From positions 14,464,314 through 14,528,313 of the forward strand of contig NC_090319.1 in NCBI RefSeq assembly GCF_040869045.1: DNA of 64,000 bases. The letters are read 5' to 3'. The position numbers were made by a program, and so were the translations under genes. This document shows positions 32,990 through 44,563 of this stretch, piece by piece (position 1 is the first letter of the stretch; every line of letters starts with the position of its first letter). The notes beneath the pieces are model-generated. The model worked only from the letters and a program-made list of their open reading frames with translations. It ran no database searches and was not told the origin of the DNA. Source of the stretch: Eurosta solidaginis. Lineage: Eukaryota; Arthropoda; Insecta; Diptera; Tephritidae.

Positions 32990-35470
32990 AACGCCATTTA
33001 GGGATATCGCCATAAAGGTAGACCAGGGCTGACTCTAGAATTTGTTTGTACGATATGGGTATCAAATGAAAGGTGTTACTGAGCATTTTAAGAGGGAGTG
33101 GGCCTTAGGTCTATTGGTGGACGCCTTTTCGAGATGTCCCCATTAAGGTGGACCAGGGGTGATTCTATAATGTGTTTGTACGATATGGGTATCAAATGAA
33201 AGCTGTTAATGAGTATTTTGAAAAGGAGTGATCCTTAGTTCCATAGGTGGACGCCGTTTCGAGATATCGCCATAAAGGTGGACCAGGGGTGTCTCTAGAA
33301 TGTGTTTGTACGATATGGGAATCAAATGAAAGGTGTTACTGAGCATTTTAAGAGGGAGTGGGCATTAGGTCTATAGGTGGACGCCTTTTCGATATATCGC
33401 CATTAGGGTGGGCCAGGGGTGACTCTAGAATGTTTGTACGGTATGGGTATCAAACGAAAGGTGTTACTGAGCATTTTAAGAGTGAGTTGGCATGAGGTCT
33501 ATAGGTGGACGCCTTTTCGAGATATCGTCATTAGGGTGGGCCAGGGGTGACTCTAGAATGTGTTTGTACGATATGTGCATCAAACGAAAGGTGTTACTGA
33601 GCATTTTAAGAGGGAGTGGGCATTAGGTCTATAGGTGGACGCCCTTTCGAGATATCGCCATTAGGGTGGGCCAGGGGTGACTCTAGAATGTTTGTACGAT
33701 ATGGGTATCAAACGAAAGGTGTTACTGAGCATTTTAAGAGGGAGTGGGCATTAGGTCTATAGGTGGACGCCTTTTCGATATATCGCCATTAGGGTGGGCC
33801 AGGGGTGACTCTAGAATGTGTTTGTACGATATGGGTATCAAATGAAAGGTGGTAAGGAGTATTTTAAAAGGGAGTAATCCTTAGTTCTATAGGTGGACGC
33901 CTTTTCGAGATATCGCCATAAAGGTGGACCCAGGGTGACTCTAGAATCTTTGTACGATATGGGTATCAAACGAAAGGTGTTACTGAGCATTTTAAGAGGG
34001 AGTGGGCATTAGGTCTATAGGTGGACGCCTTTTCGAGATATCGCCATTAGGGTGGGCCAGGGGACTCTAGAATGTGTTTGTACGATATGGGTATCAAATG
34101 AAAGGTGGTAATGAGTATTTTAAAAGGGAGTAATCCTTAGTTCTATAGGTGGACGCCTTTTCGAGATATCGCCATAAAGCTGGACCAAGGGTGACTCTAG
34201 AATGTTTGTACGGTATGGGTATCAAACGAAAGGTGTTACTGAGCATTTTAAGAGGGAGTGGGCATTAGGTCTATAGGTGGACGCCTTTTCGAGATATCGC
34301 CATTAGGGTGGGCCAGGGTGACTCTAGAATGTGTTTGTACGATATGGGTATCAAATGAAAGGTGGTAATGAGTATTTTAAAAGGGAGTAATCCTTAGTTC
34401 TATAGGTGGACGCCTTTTCGAGATATCGCCATTAGGGTGGGCCAGGTGTGACTCTAGAATGTTTGTACGATATGGGTATCAAACGAAAGGTGTTACTGAG
34501 CATTTTAGAGGGAGTGGGCATTAGGTCTATAGGTGGACGCCTTTTCGAGATATCGCCATTAGGGTGGGACAGGGGTGACTCTAGAATGTTTGTACGATAT
34601 GGGTATCAAACGAAAGGTGTTACTGAGCATTTTAAGAGGGAGTGGACATTAGGTCTATAGGTGGACGCCTTTTCGAGATATCGCCATTAGGGTGGGCCAG
34701 GGGTGACTCTAGAATGTTTGTACGATATGGGTATCAAACGAAAGGTGTTACTGAGCATTTTAAGAGGGAGTGGACATTAGGTCTATAGGTGGACGCCTTT
34801 TCGAGATATCGCCATTAGGGTGGGCCAGGGTGACTCTAGAATGTGTTTGTACGATATGGGTATCAAATGAAAGGTGGTAATGAGTATTTTAAAAGGGAGT
34901 AATCCTTAGTTCTATAGGTGGACGCCTTTTCGAAATATCGCCATTAGGGTGGGCCAGGTGTGACTCTAGAATGTTTGTACGATATGGGTATCAAACGAAA
35001 GCTGTTACTGAGCATTTTAAGAGGGAGTGGGCATTAGGTCTATAGGTGGACGCCTTTTCGAGATATCGCCATTAGGGTGGGCCAGGGGTGACTCTAGAAT
35101 GTTTGTACGATATGGGTATCAAACGAAAGGTGTTACTGAGCATTTTAAGAGGGAGTGGACACTGGGTCTATAGGTGGACGCCTTTTCGAGATATCGCCAT
35201 TAGGGTGGGCCAGGGGTGACTCTAGAATGTTTGTACGATATGGGTATCAAACGAAAGGTGTTACTGAGCATTTTAAGAGGGAGGGGGCATTAGGTCTATA
35301 GGTGGACGCCTTTTCGAGATATCGCCATTAGGGTGGGACAGGGGTGACTCTGGTATGTTTTTGTACGATATGGATATCAAATTAAAGGTATTAATGAGGG
35401 TTTTAAAAGCGAGTGGCCCTTAGATGTATATGTGAAGGCGTTCTCGCGATATCGACCAAAATGTGGACCA
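32990..35470 (+). repeat. ~128-bp minisatellite, about 19 units (inside copy 3)
   Basis: Units of 127-130 bp marked by GTGACTCTAGAATGT, TACGATATGGGTATCAAA, GAAAGGTGTTACTGAGCATT and GGTGGACGCCTTTTCGAGAT. Two sub-types alternate in places (CAAACGAAAGGTGTTACTGA against CAAATGAAAGGTGGTAATGA), which indicates expansion by blocks of more than one unit. The terminal unit (from about 35350) is diverged and identical in layout to the last unit of the copy at 55.3-56.0 kb. Confidence 0.85.
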
Positions 35471-36799
35471 GGTGATCCAGAAAATCATCTGTCGGGTACT
35501 GCTAATTTATTTATATATGCAATACCACTAACAGTATTCCTGCCAAGATTCCAAGGGTTGTTGATTTCGCCTTGTAGAACTTTTTCATTTTCTTCTACTT
35601 AATATGGTAGGTGTCACACCCATTTTACAAAGTTTTTTCCAAAGTTATATTTTGCGTCAATAAACCAATCCAGTTACCATGTTTCATCACTTTTTTCGTA
35701 TTTGGTATAGAATTATGGCATTTTTTTCATTTTTCGTAATTTTCGATATCGATAAAGTGGGCGTGGTTATGGTCAGATTTCGCCCATTTTTTATACCAAG
35801 AAAAAGTGAGCTCTGGTAAGTACGTGGGCTAAGTTTAGTAAAGATATATCGGATTTTGCTCAAGTTATTGTGTTAATGGCCGAGCGGAAGGACAGACGGT
35901 GGACTGTGAATAAAAACTGGGCGTGGCTTCCACCGATTTCGCCCATTTTCACAGAAAACAGTTACCGTCATAGAATCTATGCTCCTACCAAATTTGAGAA
36001 GGATTGGTAAATTTTTGTTCGACTTATGGCAATAAAAGTATTCTAGACAAACTAAATGAAAATGGGCGGAGCCACGCCCATTTTGAAAATTTCTTTTATT
36101 TTTGTATTTTGTTGCATCATATCATTACTGGAGTTGAATTTTGACTTAATTTACTTATATACAGTAAAGATATTAAATTTTATGTTAAAATTTGAATTAA
36201 AAAATTTTTTTTTTAAGAAGTGGGCGTGTTCTTCATCCAATTTTGCTAATTTTTATTTAGCACATATAGAGTAATAGTAGTAACGTTCCTGCCAAATTTC
36301 ATCATGATATCTTCAACGACTGCCAAATTACAGCTTGCAAAACTTTTAAATTACCTTCTTGTAAAAGTGGGCGGTGCCACGCCCATTGTCCAAAATCTTA
36401 CTAATTTTCTATTCTGCGTCATAACGTCAACCCATCTACCAAGTTTCGTCGCTTTATCTGTCTTTTGTAATGAGTTATCGCACTTTTTCGGTTTTTCGAA
36501 ATTTTCGATATCGAAAAAGTGGGCGTGGTTATAGTCCGATATCGTTCATTTTAAATAGCGATCTGAGATGAGTGCTCAGGAACCTACATACCAAATTTCA
36601 TCAAGATACCTCAAAATTTACTCAAGTTATCGTGTTAACGGACGGACGGACGGACATGGCTCAATCAAATTTTTTTTCGATCCTGATTATTTTGATATAT
36701 GGAAGTCTATATCTATCTCGATTCCTTTATATATATACAACCAACCGTTATCCAATCAAACTTAATATACTCTGTGAGCTCTGCTCAACTGAGTATAAA

Positions 36800-37293
36800 A
36801 AAGATAAATATATTTACAATTCCAAAAACACATACAAATATGCACACTTTCATTCTCCTCCGTAACGAAAAAAAAAAAAAAACAACAACATATTGTACTT
36901 AAGTCTATAACTTTGTATGCATCGTTTGAAGAGCTCAACAGGTTGACGCGCAATTGCATACGTGAAATTTCATAAATTTCAAAAGCGCGCAAAAGGGGTG
37001 CCATAAATTGAGCCTTCCGAAGAGCGAAAAATTGTTTTTTAAGCCAAACAGGACTTATTTTTTGTGATCTCTTTTACTTTCATACTTTCAGATTTCCATG
37101 TTACAGGTTGCATTAGATATGTACTCATACAAATATTCAATTATTTTGAAGTAAAATTCGTAGTTGCGTAATTTTTCTTATTGAATGTGTAATGTGAAAA
37201 AAAAAAAAAATGGAATATATCGTCACCTGATTTCAATAACGGAAATTGCAATTTGTATTAGTCGCTGTTTAGCGCGTCTTCTACTGCTACTTA
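36800..37293. other. Non-coding sequence, no feature recognised
   Basis: AT-rich, with an A-run at about 36870-36885. No gene seen. Confidence 0.4.
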
Positions 37294-37652
37294 AGCGCCA
37301 AATACACGACACGAACATTTCCGCGAACATTCCGCAATCTTGTTCGCAGCTTTGGCCATACACCATACGAACTTTTGGCCGAACATTAGTTCTCTTTCAG
37401 ACAGCGATGAATACGGACAATTGTGGTGCAGCAATATTTCTCGCTGTGGCAATTAAGCGTAAAAAAAATAGAGAAGATTCAATAAATTCACTGAGAAATT
37501 TTTTATTGTCCATTTTACTTTTCCGCGCACGTCTGTTCCGTTCAGAAATTACTACGATTATTAGCTATTTCGCCATACACGACAGAAAAGGTCGCAGAAA
37601 CATGACATAACGGGAATGTTCGCGGAAATGTTCGTGTCGTGTATTTGGCGCT
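37294..37652. mobile_element. MITE (AGCGCCAAAT family), TTA target duplication
   Basis: A 359-bp element with near-perfect long inverted ends (AGCGCCAAATACACGACACG at both termini), flanked by TTA on both sides (37291-37293 and 37653-37655). It is the shorter sibling of 19493-20019 and lacks that copy's internal palindrome. A TWA duplication suggests a Harbinger-like mobilising transposase. The 141-codon open frame at 37185-37610 crosses into it and is not a gene. Confidence 0.8.
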
Positions 37653-37950
37653 TTAGTCGACTATGCCAATACCATCGCTAGATGCTACTGTCCTTGTGTT
37701 CCAATGGACAGTGAGTCGTATAAAAATAAAAATATAACACGCAAGTGCAACAACAAAACGATCCATATGGATCAGTTTATTGTTGCATTTGCATGTAAAG
37801 TTTTTATCAGGATCTGGATCACTGTTCATTGGAACGCGTGGTGTGTCAGCAGCTGCTATTAAAGCGTAATTTGTGCTGCAACTGTATAGCACTAGATGGC
37901 GCAGTAAACTGCGATTACGACAAATACACTGGTTTATAGCCAAAATGCAA

Positions 37951-38643
37951 CAGAGACGCCATTATGAAATTCCTATGTAAAATCACCCCCTGATTCCGAA
38001 AATCAAGGTTATTTTTAATTCTATGGTAACGTTTTTGAGATATTTACGAATAACCGTTTTTTAAAAAAAAAAAAAAAAAAAAAGTTGGTTCCACTTAATC
38101 ATATATATCTCAAGAAAGAAGTGCGCAATTCTAAAACGGTTTGAAGCTTTTAAAAGGTAATAAAATTTGCCATAAACTGCGCATACAACACTTCTTGCTA
38201 GGCCCTGCGGATTCAAACATAACGAACAATCATTACGACTTTTTTAAATTTTTTTTGTAAAAATATAGAAAAATTTGTAATTTGCGAGGAAGGATATCGA
38301 AAACTTTTTATATTTTTGCAGATTTTGTTTTCTCTCGAAGCTCGATTTTATTAAAAAAAAATAAGCTTTCATTCAACAAAATCGAGGGACTAATACAAAA
38401 GTTATAAGCATTCAAGTAAATATATTCGTTGAATACTTAAGTACTCTACTGGTACATATGTGTTAGTGTGTGTTTTGGAATTGCTCAATTCGTTCTTGAG
38501 ATATATGTGATTAACTGGACGCAATTTTTTTTGTTTTTGAAAAACGGTAATTCGTAAATACCTCAAAAACTTTACCATAGAATAACCTTGATTTTCGGAA
38601 TCACGGGGTGATTTTACATAGGAATTTCGTAATGGCGTCTCTG
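37951..38643. mobile_element. 693-bp foldback MITE with CAGAGACGCC ends
   Basis: Inverted arms of at least 110 bp, CAGAGACGCCATTATGAAAT at the left and the complement of CAGAGACGCCATTACGAAAT at the right. A further inner inverted block surrounds ATATATCTCAAGAA. No clean target duplication is visible. CAGRG ends are reminiscent of hAT, but this remains unproven. Confidence 0.7.
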
Positions 38644-39505
38644 GTGCAGAAAAAAAGTTGGGATTTGTGATCCAGTGTTATAGCATCATTGGTTTATATC
38701 ACGCGATTTAATAAGCGTGAGTGCGAAAAAGCCCGAGCTGTTACAGCAAGTCAGTCAAGCTGATTTCTTTAAAAAGGGATGCTAGACGCCTTTTCAGGAG
38801 AAAAAAAGGAGGGGCAGAAAGGCTTCAGTGCGGGGAACCACCAGTAATGACTCCCGCAAATTTTACCAGACAATTTGGCAATAGACGAAATGTTTTAAGT
38901 CCGGGGAAAACACCCGAAGAACGAACCGATTTCCAGAGGGTACTTATGTAGATTATGGAAGGATCAATTCTCTGCGCTTCTAAATGGCGACAGCAATAAA
39001 CCGCACATCGATGATGAACTAGATTTCGCAATCGATGATGATGGTATTAATGTCGCTACACTCGATTATGACGAAGTGTAGTGTAGCCAAAGTAGACACA
39101 TTCATACATACATGTATACTTACAAAACACTTAGTACGCGTGGCTTCTGGGTTGCTCACTGATAGCGTAAACAAAACGCAACCAACTAAAATTATGCTGA
39201 GTTTGCGTATTCATAGGCAGCAGCAAGTTCTCACGCTATGCAACTATATGCATGTGTATGTGAATGTGCATGAGTACGTTTGGATGCATTCTGTTGTTAG
39301 GCTTAGAATCAGAAGTAAATATATAACATAGTAAATAAATTATACATAAGAATTTGTTTGTAATATTTTTGTATAAATAGACCGAAAATATTTGAAATAA
39401 AGGCAATTCATTTTCTTGACGCTGAATGTCGGCATCGATTAAATACAATAGCAGTGCCGATTAATTGGCACTCACCAAAAAACCAAATCTATGAAAAGCA
39501 ATGAA
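38644..39505. other. Non-coding sequence, no feature recognised
   Basis: Contains open frames of 76 and 98 codons (38721-38951, 39035-39331) without recognisable domains. A patch at 39000-39080 with repeated GATGATGA-type words could be a decayed coding fragment, but I cannot support it. Confidence 0.4.
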
Positions 39506-39509
39506 TAGA

Positions 39510-39790
39510 TTAACGAGGCCGCGGGCGCTGAAGGATTGCTTATAAAATATGGCGGCGAAGAATTGGTAAGGTGCATGGATCAGCATCTGCCACAACTATC
39601 GCAGAATCAGCCTTCTTAATATCCACGTCAAGTGCATTGGGCGAAAGATTGATGACCATCGTGAATCATCTTATTGATCCCTATCAGTACAGCTTCAGAC
39701 CACACATAACCTCTTCGTCGATTTTAAAGCCGCATTCTACAGCATGAAAGGGAGTTGCCTCATATACTGCATTTGAAACACTAAATATGA
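39510..39790 (+). pseudogene. LINE reverse transcriptase relic (RTE/R4-like type)
   Basis: In broken frames the + strand reads GAEGLLIKYGGEELVRCMDQ, then RRISLLNIHVKCIGRKIDDH, then LIDPYQYSFRPH. These are recognisable as the fingers/palm approach of a fly LINE reverse transcriptase whose intact members read GADGLPAELFK, NYRGISLLNIAYK and GPYQCGFRPG. Several small deletions shift the frame, and motif A onward is missing. Confidence 0.6.
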
Positions 39791-40035
39791 CCAATAACGC
39801 AGCAACTAGGTGGTATATAAGCAGCGCAATCTAAGGTATCATTCATCAGTTTCATTTTCACACGAAGTACGTGAACACTTTTAACTGTGAAGTTGAAAGA
39901 CAATTGTAGTGCTGGAACTAATAGCACTTTGTTGTACAAAAAGATTAAGTTCATTTATTCGACTGTTCAGTAGGACGACGCGGTAACGAAAGGCAAGGAA
40001 TAATCAACAGATAATCGATCTCGTCATAATATTAT
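39760..40035 (+). repeat. Partial LTR, + orientation
   Basis: GGTGGTATATAAGCAGCGCA (TATA-like box) at about 39810, followed by CATCAGTTTCATTTTCACAC, GTGAAGTTGAAAGACAATTG and, near the end, TTTATTCGACTGTTCAGTAG. The order matches the minus-strand LTR at 17795-18187. The 5' end is missing or merged with the LINE relic. Confidence 0.55.
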
Positions 40036-40373
40036 AAGTGAGATGATATGGCTGGAATTTTCTGATAACCTTATAGTAAAAGTACACGTACATATACATA
40101 TACATATCGCTCGTTCCAAAGTAAAGAGATGTAATTCAAAATTTTAATTTTTTAGGAAATAAAAAAAAAAAGTTTTGTAATTCACGGTGTGCCTGAAGCA
40201 AGTTTAATTGAGGGGTCAAAGCACAACCGCTTTTCTCGTGGATTCTTATTTTATGGACCAAATTAAGTCAGAAGCCAAAATTTAAGCTTTTTCTACTGAG
40301 CCGTTTTTGAGAAAATTTGATTTAAATTTTGAAAATAGCAAAAAATCAGTACTAACTTTTTGGATCTTTTTTG

Positions 40374-40520
40374 ATTTGTGGTCCGATTTGGCTCATATTT
40401 GGAACACATAATACATACAAGAATAGAAATCGACCTATGCAAAAAATTGCCGCTAGGTGGCGCATGGATCGAGATATTCACAAAAATCGTATTTGTGGCC
40501 CGATTTGGCTCATATACAGA
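40374..40520 (-). repeat. Short tandem repeat with GAGCCAAATCGG core (~118-bp period)
   Basis: On the minus strand two partial units of ATGAGCCAAATCGGACCACA...ATGCGCCACCTAGCGGCAAT occur, spaced by about 118 bp. The same repeat lies on the + strand at 52355-52560. It abuts and terminates the broken gene that follows to the right. Confidence 0.6.
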
Positions 40521-42191
40521 CGACCAGAATTTAAGTTCTTTTTTACCTCTCTTTCAATAATGCTTTGCACGCTATCGGTCTCATTTTGTGTATGACCTCT
40601 GATTAAGAACTTATGTGTAATACTATTAATTTTTAAATTTTGTACAGCAAAGAAATACAAAGAAGCTATAAATTTCTTTTTATTTTGACCGCAACAAAAT
40701 TATCCGAGTAAAATACCACATCAATTTGGTCTTCGTTTTGATCACTTAAATCTTTCAAGTAATGCAATACACATAAGCCTATCTCAACAGCTCCTCGCTT
40801 TGCATCATTTTCTGACCAAAAATAACAATGTACGTATTCATATGCTGCTTTGGATTCATTTCTTGTTAGTTCTGTCACAGTCAAGTTGTAACAATTTAAT
40901 TTTGATTTGTAGTAAAATGAAGAAGTTTGTCCTCTCGGACATTGCAATACTGCCTCTAAATCATACACAGCTACTTTAAAGTTATTGTTGACTTTATCTT
41001 TTTCCTCTAAATGAGTGTTATATTTTTCCTCCAGCTCGTCATTTAAATCAAGTTTCCTATTATTTCGAGACACGCAATCGTCACACTGGTTCTTTTTGGG
41101 GTGATGAAGGCCAATACTGAATTTGGTTTTAAATATATCATAGTATTTTTGATATGATTCAGGATCTTTTAAATTATCGTATTGCTGGCTTCTAAAAGCA
41201 TTAAATAAATCTCGTATAATTTTACTACTATCTATGTACTCTTTAGACAAGGTGGTTCTGACGTAATGCGCTTCAATCCGAGGAATTTAATTTATATGCG
41301 CCTTTATATCCTCAGTCAGTTGAAGGTTCTTGGAACTGCAAGATTTTCCTCTCATATCTTGTAGATCCAAGACGTGCTCCTTCAACTTTGCTTGAACTGT
41401 ATAAATCATACCTTCTGAAATATCTAAAGTTGCTTTAAGGAATATTTTGCATACTCTTATGTTCTTATTATCTACTAGGAAATAAAATGCTTTATTGTTT
41501 TGTATTGGCCGCTTGGCGTTTGAATACTTATATTTTGGGCTAACGCAAATAAGTCCCTTGCTTCAATAAGTGACCCAAATCCCAAAATTTCCGGAAAATT
41601 TCGTACCTATTTTGGATGCTAATTTTTGATTTTTTGAGCTCTGGATACATAAGATTTACCTCTGTTACGATAGCTTTTCATTTTATTCTGTTTCCAATTT
41701 AAGGGCTGAGATATACGTTTGGTTTTTTTTTTAGTTGAAGCAAATGACTCTTCATCTGAACTCACTGAAGAAGAAGATTGATAAAACAGATAGTTATTCT
41801 ACGAAACGCGCATTGAAAATTTGGATCTGCATCGCTGAGATCAGCATCACTTTAATCTGTGTATACAGGAGACGTTTGGAATTTTAAAATCGACCTTTTT
41901 TGACGTGTAGGTCGAGTATTTGAGTTCTTAAAGTACGCTGTTGTAGAATAGAAACAGCATTATGTAAATCATATAAAAGTACTTACGTTATCATTTCTAT
42001 AATTAATTTTCTGCGGAGTAATAATTTCAGAAGATGCGGTACTAGATAAAGAAGGGATATTAAAAACTTCTGTGATTTCTTTAGGGTCTTCATTGTTTCC
42101 TGATAAACTACTATCAACCTCATATTGAGGAACCAAGCTTTTAATATGCTGAGCGTCCATTACTTCAACTTCTATTATTTCAGTTATAAAA
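40520..42191 (-). pseudogene. Broken member of an arthropod multicopy (probably transposon-derived) gene family
   Basis: Minus strand. A Met at 42160 opens a Ser/Thr-rich N-terminus (about 58 codons). It ends at a perfect donor (AAC|GTAAGT) followed by a 49-bp intron (41986-41938) ending CTACAACAG. A second intron with good sites (42266-42192) lies upstream in the leader. After frame changes and stops, the body resumes with VCKIFLKATLDISEGMIYTV, a stop between HIN and IPRIEAHYVRT, and the 194-codon frame 41250-40666. The pieces of that frame include CDDCVSRNN, AVYDLEAVLQCPRGQTSSFY, KRGAVEIGLC and VVFYSDN. A frameshift leads into 40660-40520 (NLKINSITHKFLIRGHTQNE). I recognise this as a family found in many copies in arthropod genomes with the order C-x2-C, D-L-x-x-V-L, Y-S-D-N. 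The acidic residues suggest a DDE-type nuclease fold, which is inference. Confidence 0.65.
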
Positions 42192-42266
42192 CTATAATAA
42201 ATAAAATTAATTAATTGAAATAAAGCACCATAATTATTTAAAAATTATGGATTTGTCTGTACTTAC
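42192..42266 (-). other. Leader intron of the broken multicopy gene
   Basis: Minus-strand donor GAATAG|GTAAGTAC and acceptor TTATTATAG|TTTTATAA bound 75 bp of AT-rich sequence, typical of a short fly intron. The exon upstream (42267 to about 42330) has no long frame in the phase required, so it is probably 5' untranslated. Confidence 0.5.
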
Positions 42267-42551
42267 CTATTCCCAATGTAAAACAGCTGGATACGGATTT
42301 AAATAATTCTTGATGTTTGTTAAGTTTTGAGTTTCTTAGTATTTAGCTATGAATGTTGAAAAAGTTTACTTTATTATACCATAAATTATCGAAAACTAAA
42401 GATTTATTTCGACTTGATTCACTTTACATTAAAAAATCAATGCATATTCAAGGAGCATAGCCGTAGTAACGCTGAATTTAATCAGTTTACAATTAACAGT
42501 TTAGCTGCGAAAATTTATAGTTACATCTGTTTACTTTGGAACGGGCGATAT

Positions 42552-42981
42552 TGTAATGCTGTTTCTGCTATCGTTCGAATCGCCAAACTGTTGCATAAAT
42601 CACTCCAATGTTCAGTATTGCAAACTGGTCTTTATTTAGATTACTTTGGGAATACTTCACGATTATACTTCACTTCACAATTAATAGCGTGTTTATACTC
42701 TCCGTTGTTTCGTTCGCATATTGTTCCTAAGGTCTGGACGTTTCACCATCTACAACTTTTGTATCTCCTGCTTGGTTACCATCTATATACATGTATATTT
42801 GTAGTTTATGTTTTTGTTATAGCCATATGCGGGTGTATGTGTGAGTAACTATTTTGGCTGATGACTACATATTTGTGTGTGTGAAATATGTATCCTTCGT
42901 CGCCTTCTACATAAGAGTGGCTGTTTTATTGTTGTTGTGCATTTATTTAGTAGCAACTTAGTGATGCTAATATTCGTTACA
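42552..42981 (-). repeat. Solo LTR, minus orientation, ATAT target duplication
   Basis: A 430-bp LTR with TGTAATGCTG at the left and ATTCGTTACA at the right (minus-strand 5' end TGTAACGAATATTAGCATCA). It is flanked by ATAT on both sides (42548-42551, 42982-42985). It shares CGTTCGAATCGCCAAACTGT, CTTTATTTAGAT and GCCATATGCGGGTGTATGTG with the LTRs in the 13-15 kb duplication. No internal element sequence is attached. Confidence 0.85.
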
Positions 42982-42985
42982 ATAT

Positions 42986-43293
42986 GTATATATCCATAGT
43001 CTCATGATTGAGTAGAGCGAAGAGCTATCCGAAGTTCTCGATACCGGCCCTAATGTTTGGCGATTTCCAGAAAAAGAAAGATAAGATGAAGAAAACTTTG
43101 CAAATTTTTTCGCAAACGAGAGGCCGTTTTTGGTTTGCAAGTAATTGATGCTAAAATTCATCACGATTACCCCGTATCCGTAAAACCAGCTTGCTGTTGA
43201 ACTAACGCGTACCCTGTCCGCAGGTTGTTGTTGAGCTATTTTCGTAAGCCTCTGCATTTTTAAAGCTCATATAATTTTCTAAGACTATAAAAC
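42986..43293. other. Non-coding sequence, no feature recognised
   Basis: A 96-codon minus-strand open frame (42967-43257) has no recognisable domain. Confidence 0.4.
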
Positions 43294-43680
43294 GCCAGCG
43301 GGTTAGGGGGTTTGAATATACCCGCGGTAGGTATGCCTGTCGTAAGAGGCGAATAAAATACCAGATTCAAGGGGCTGCGTAGCACAACCCTTCCTCAAAC
43401 CCAATTGTCAACCTCACTTATCCGCGGCGAATCCTGTTTCACTAACAGACGAGGCTATGGCGAACCCAAGCTCCTCATGGAACTTGGCGGTGGGGAGGGA
43501 GGGATGGCCGGAAGGTTTAATGTGGCCATATAAATCGTTCCCGAGATGGTCGGGCTAGCACCTTAATGGTACTGTGTCACCGTAGCGTACCAGATCTGTA
43601 TCCGGCAAAGTACCATCACATCGATAACACTCCCCAAAGCGTTAGAAGATTTACCTCATCGCTACAACAACAACAACAAC
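43294..43680 (+). mobile_element. Full-length (CAA)n-tailed retroposon, 10-bp target duplication
   Basis: A 387-bp element starting GCCAGCGGGTTAGGGGGTTT and ending CATCGCTACAACAACAACAA C. The 10-bp sequence ACTATAAAAC occurs at both edges (43284-43293 and 43679-43688), with the right copy overlapping the last two bases of the tail. A short A/C-rich 3' tail and a variable-length target duplication mean it moved by target-primed reverse transcription. There is no long open frame and I see no convincing Pol III A and B boxes. The tail resembles LINE 3' ends I know from fruit flies, suggesting LINE-dependent mobilisation. Confidence 0.85.
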
Positions 43681-43688
43681 TATAAAAC

Positions 43689-44563
43689 CTGGTTTGAACT
43701 TATTCACCGAAATATTTTATTCATATTCATCAAATCTAATTTTGAATACGTAGTTTTCTAGTTGTTGAGAAGCATACAACCTCGTGTGATTCTGAGTATG
43801 GTAGCTCAAGCGGCCGAGGGAAAACGTGAGAGTTGGTAAACACAATTTTTAGGATAGATATGCGGTAATATTTGACGATCTTCGGGCCTGCACGCTGATC
43901 TGAAAAACTATTGTGCCAAAAGTGCTTTGCAAAGATTTTTGGAAGAAAATGGCTTATCACCCCTGATCATATGGATGGAAGATAGCAGTGGCACCGGCGA
44001 TTGCTACAAAAACAGCTTCTCAAATATGTGAAGAAGTCTCCTGGGTCTCTTACTGCTACTGATGGATTCTTTCTGCACTATAATAAATAGGTATTCCCAA
44101 GAAATTTACGGAGATTCACAATGGTTTTTAGCTTGAGTGAGAGTGATATCAATTCTTGTAGAATTTAAAAAATACTGCGATTCGTGCGCCATCTAGCGAA
44201 ATGTCCCATTAAATATTGATTTCATAACGTTTAGTAAGGCCTTTTGGTGGAAACATGGAGGACGATAACATGAGATACGGTCGTTTTTAGCTTAAAAGGA
44301 AGAGGAAGATATTGGAATTTGACATGGACGGATTTTGTGATCCAGCTTACAGAAAACACTGTATCCCCAGCTTAAGTTTTATGAAGCGAGTCATATACTC
44401 AAAAAGCTGCAGCTGCCTGTTTACACATTTTCATACATATACACATATATATGTACACATATTAACGCATAAGTTGCTTTCAACATATTTAAATTTCTAA
44501 GCATTTTTCTCTATTTCTATTTCTTTACTTTCTTTCATCTATGTTCTCAACCATGATCAACAG
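43689..44563. other. Intron sequence before dipeptidase exon B
   Basis: Several short open frames of 62-74 codons without recognisable domains. The last 70 bp are pyrimidine-rich (TTTCTATTTCTTTACTTTCT) and lead to the exon B acceptor. Confidence 0.5.

Larger units (their letters stand above)
32213..36799 (+). mobile_element. DINE-1/Helentron-like element with large minisatellite, copy 3
   Basis: Begins CAAGTAAGGAAGGCTAAGTT plus the hairpin GTTCGGGTGTAACCGAAC, only 21 bp after the exon A donor, and ends GCTCTGCTCAACTGAGTATA. The 3' half carries the same blocks as copy 1: CCACGCCCATTTTGAAAATT, TCGATATCGAAAAAGTGGGC, and a GGACGGACGGACGGACATGG block. The core is a long 128-bp minisatellite. A hAT-like element (32387-32977) is inserted near the left end. 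It has no coding capacity; the open frames at 34448-34660, 36056-36534 and 36568-36902 are incidental. Confidence 0.7.

Noticed and set aside
42414..42848. 144-codon + strand open frame
   Set aside because: Most of it is the complement of a solo LTR with clear ends and target duplication.
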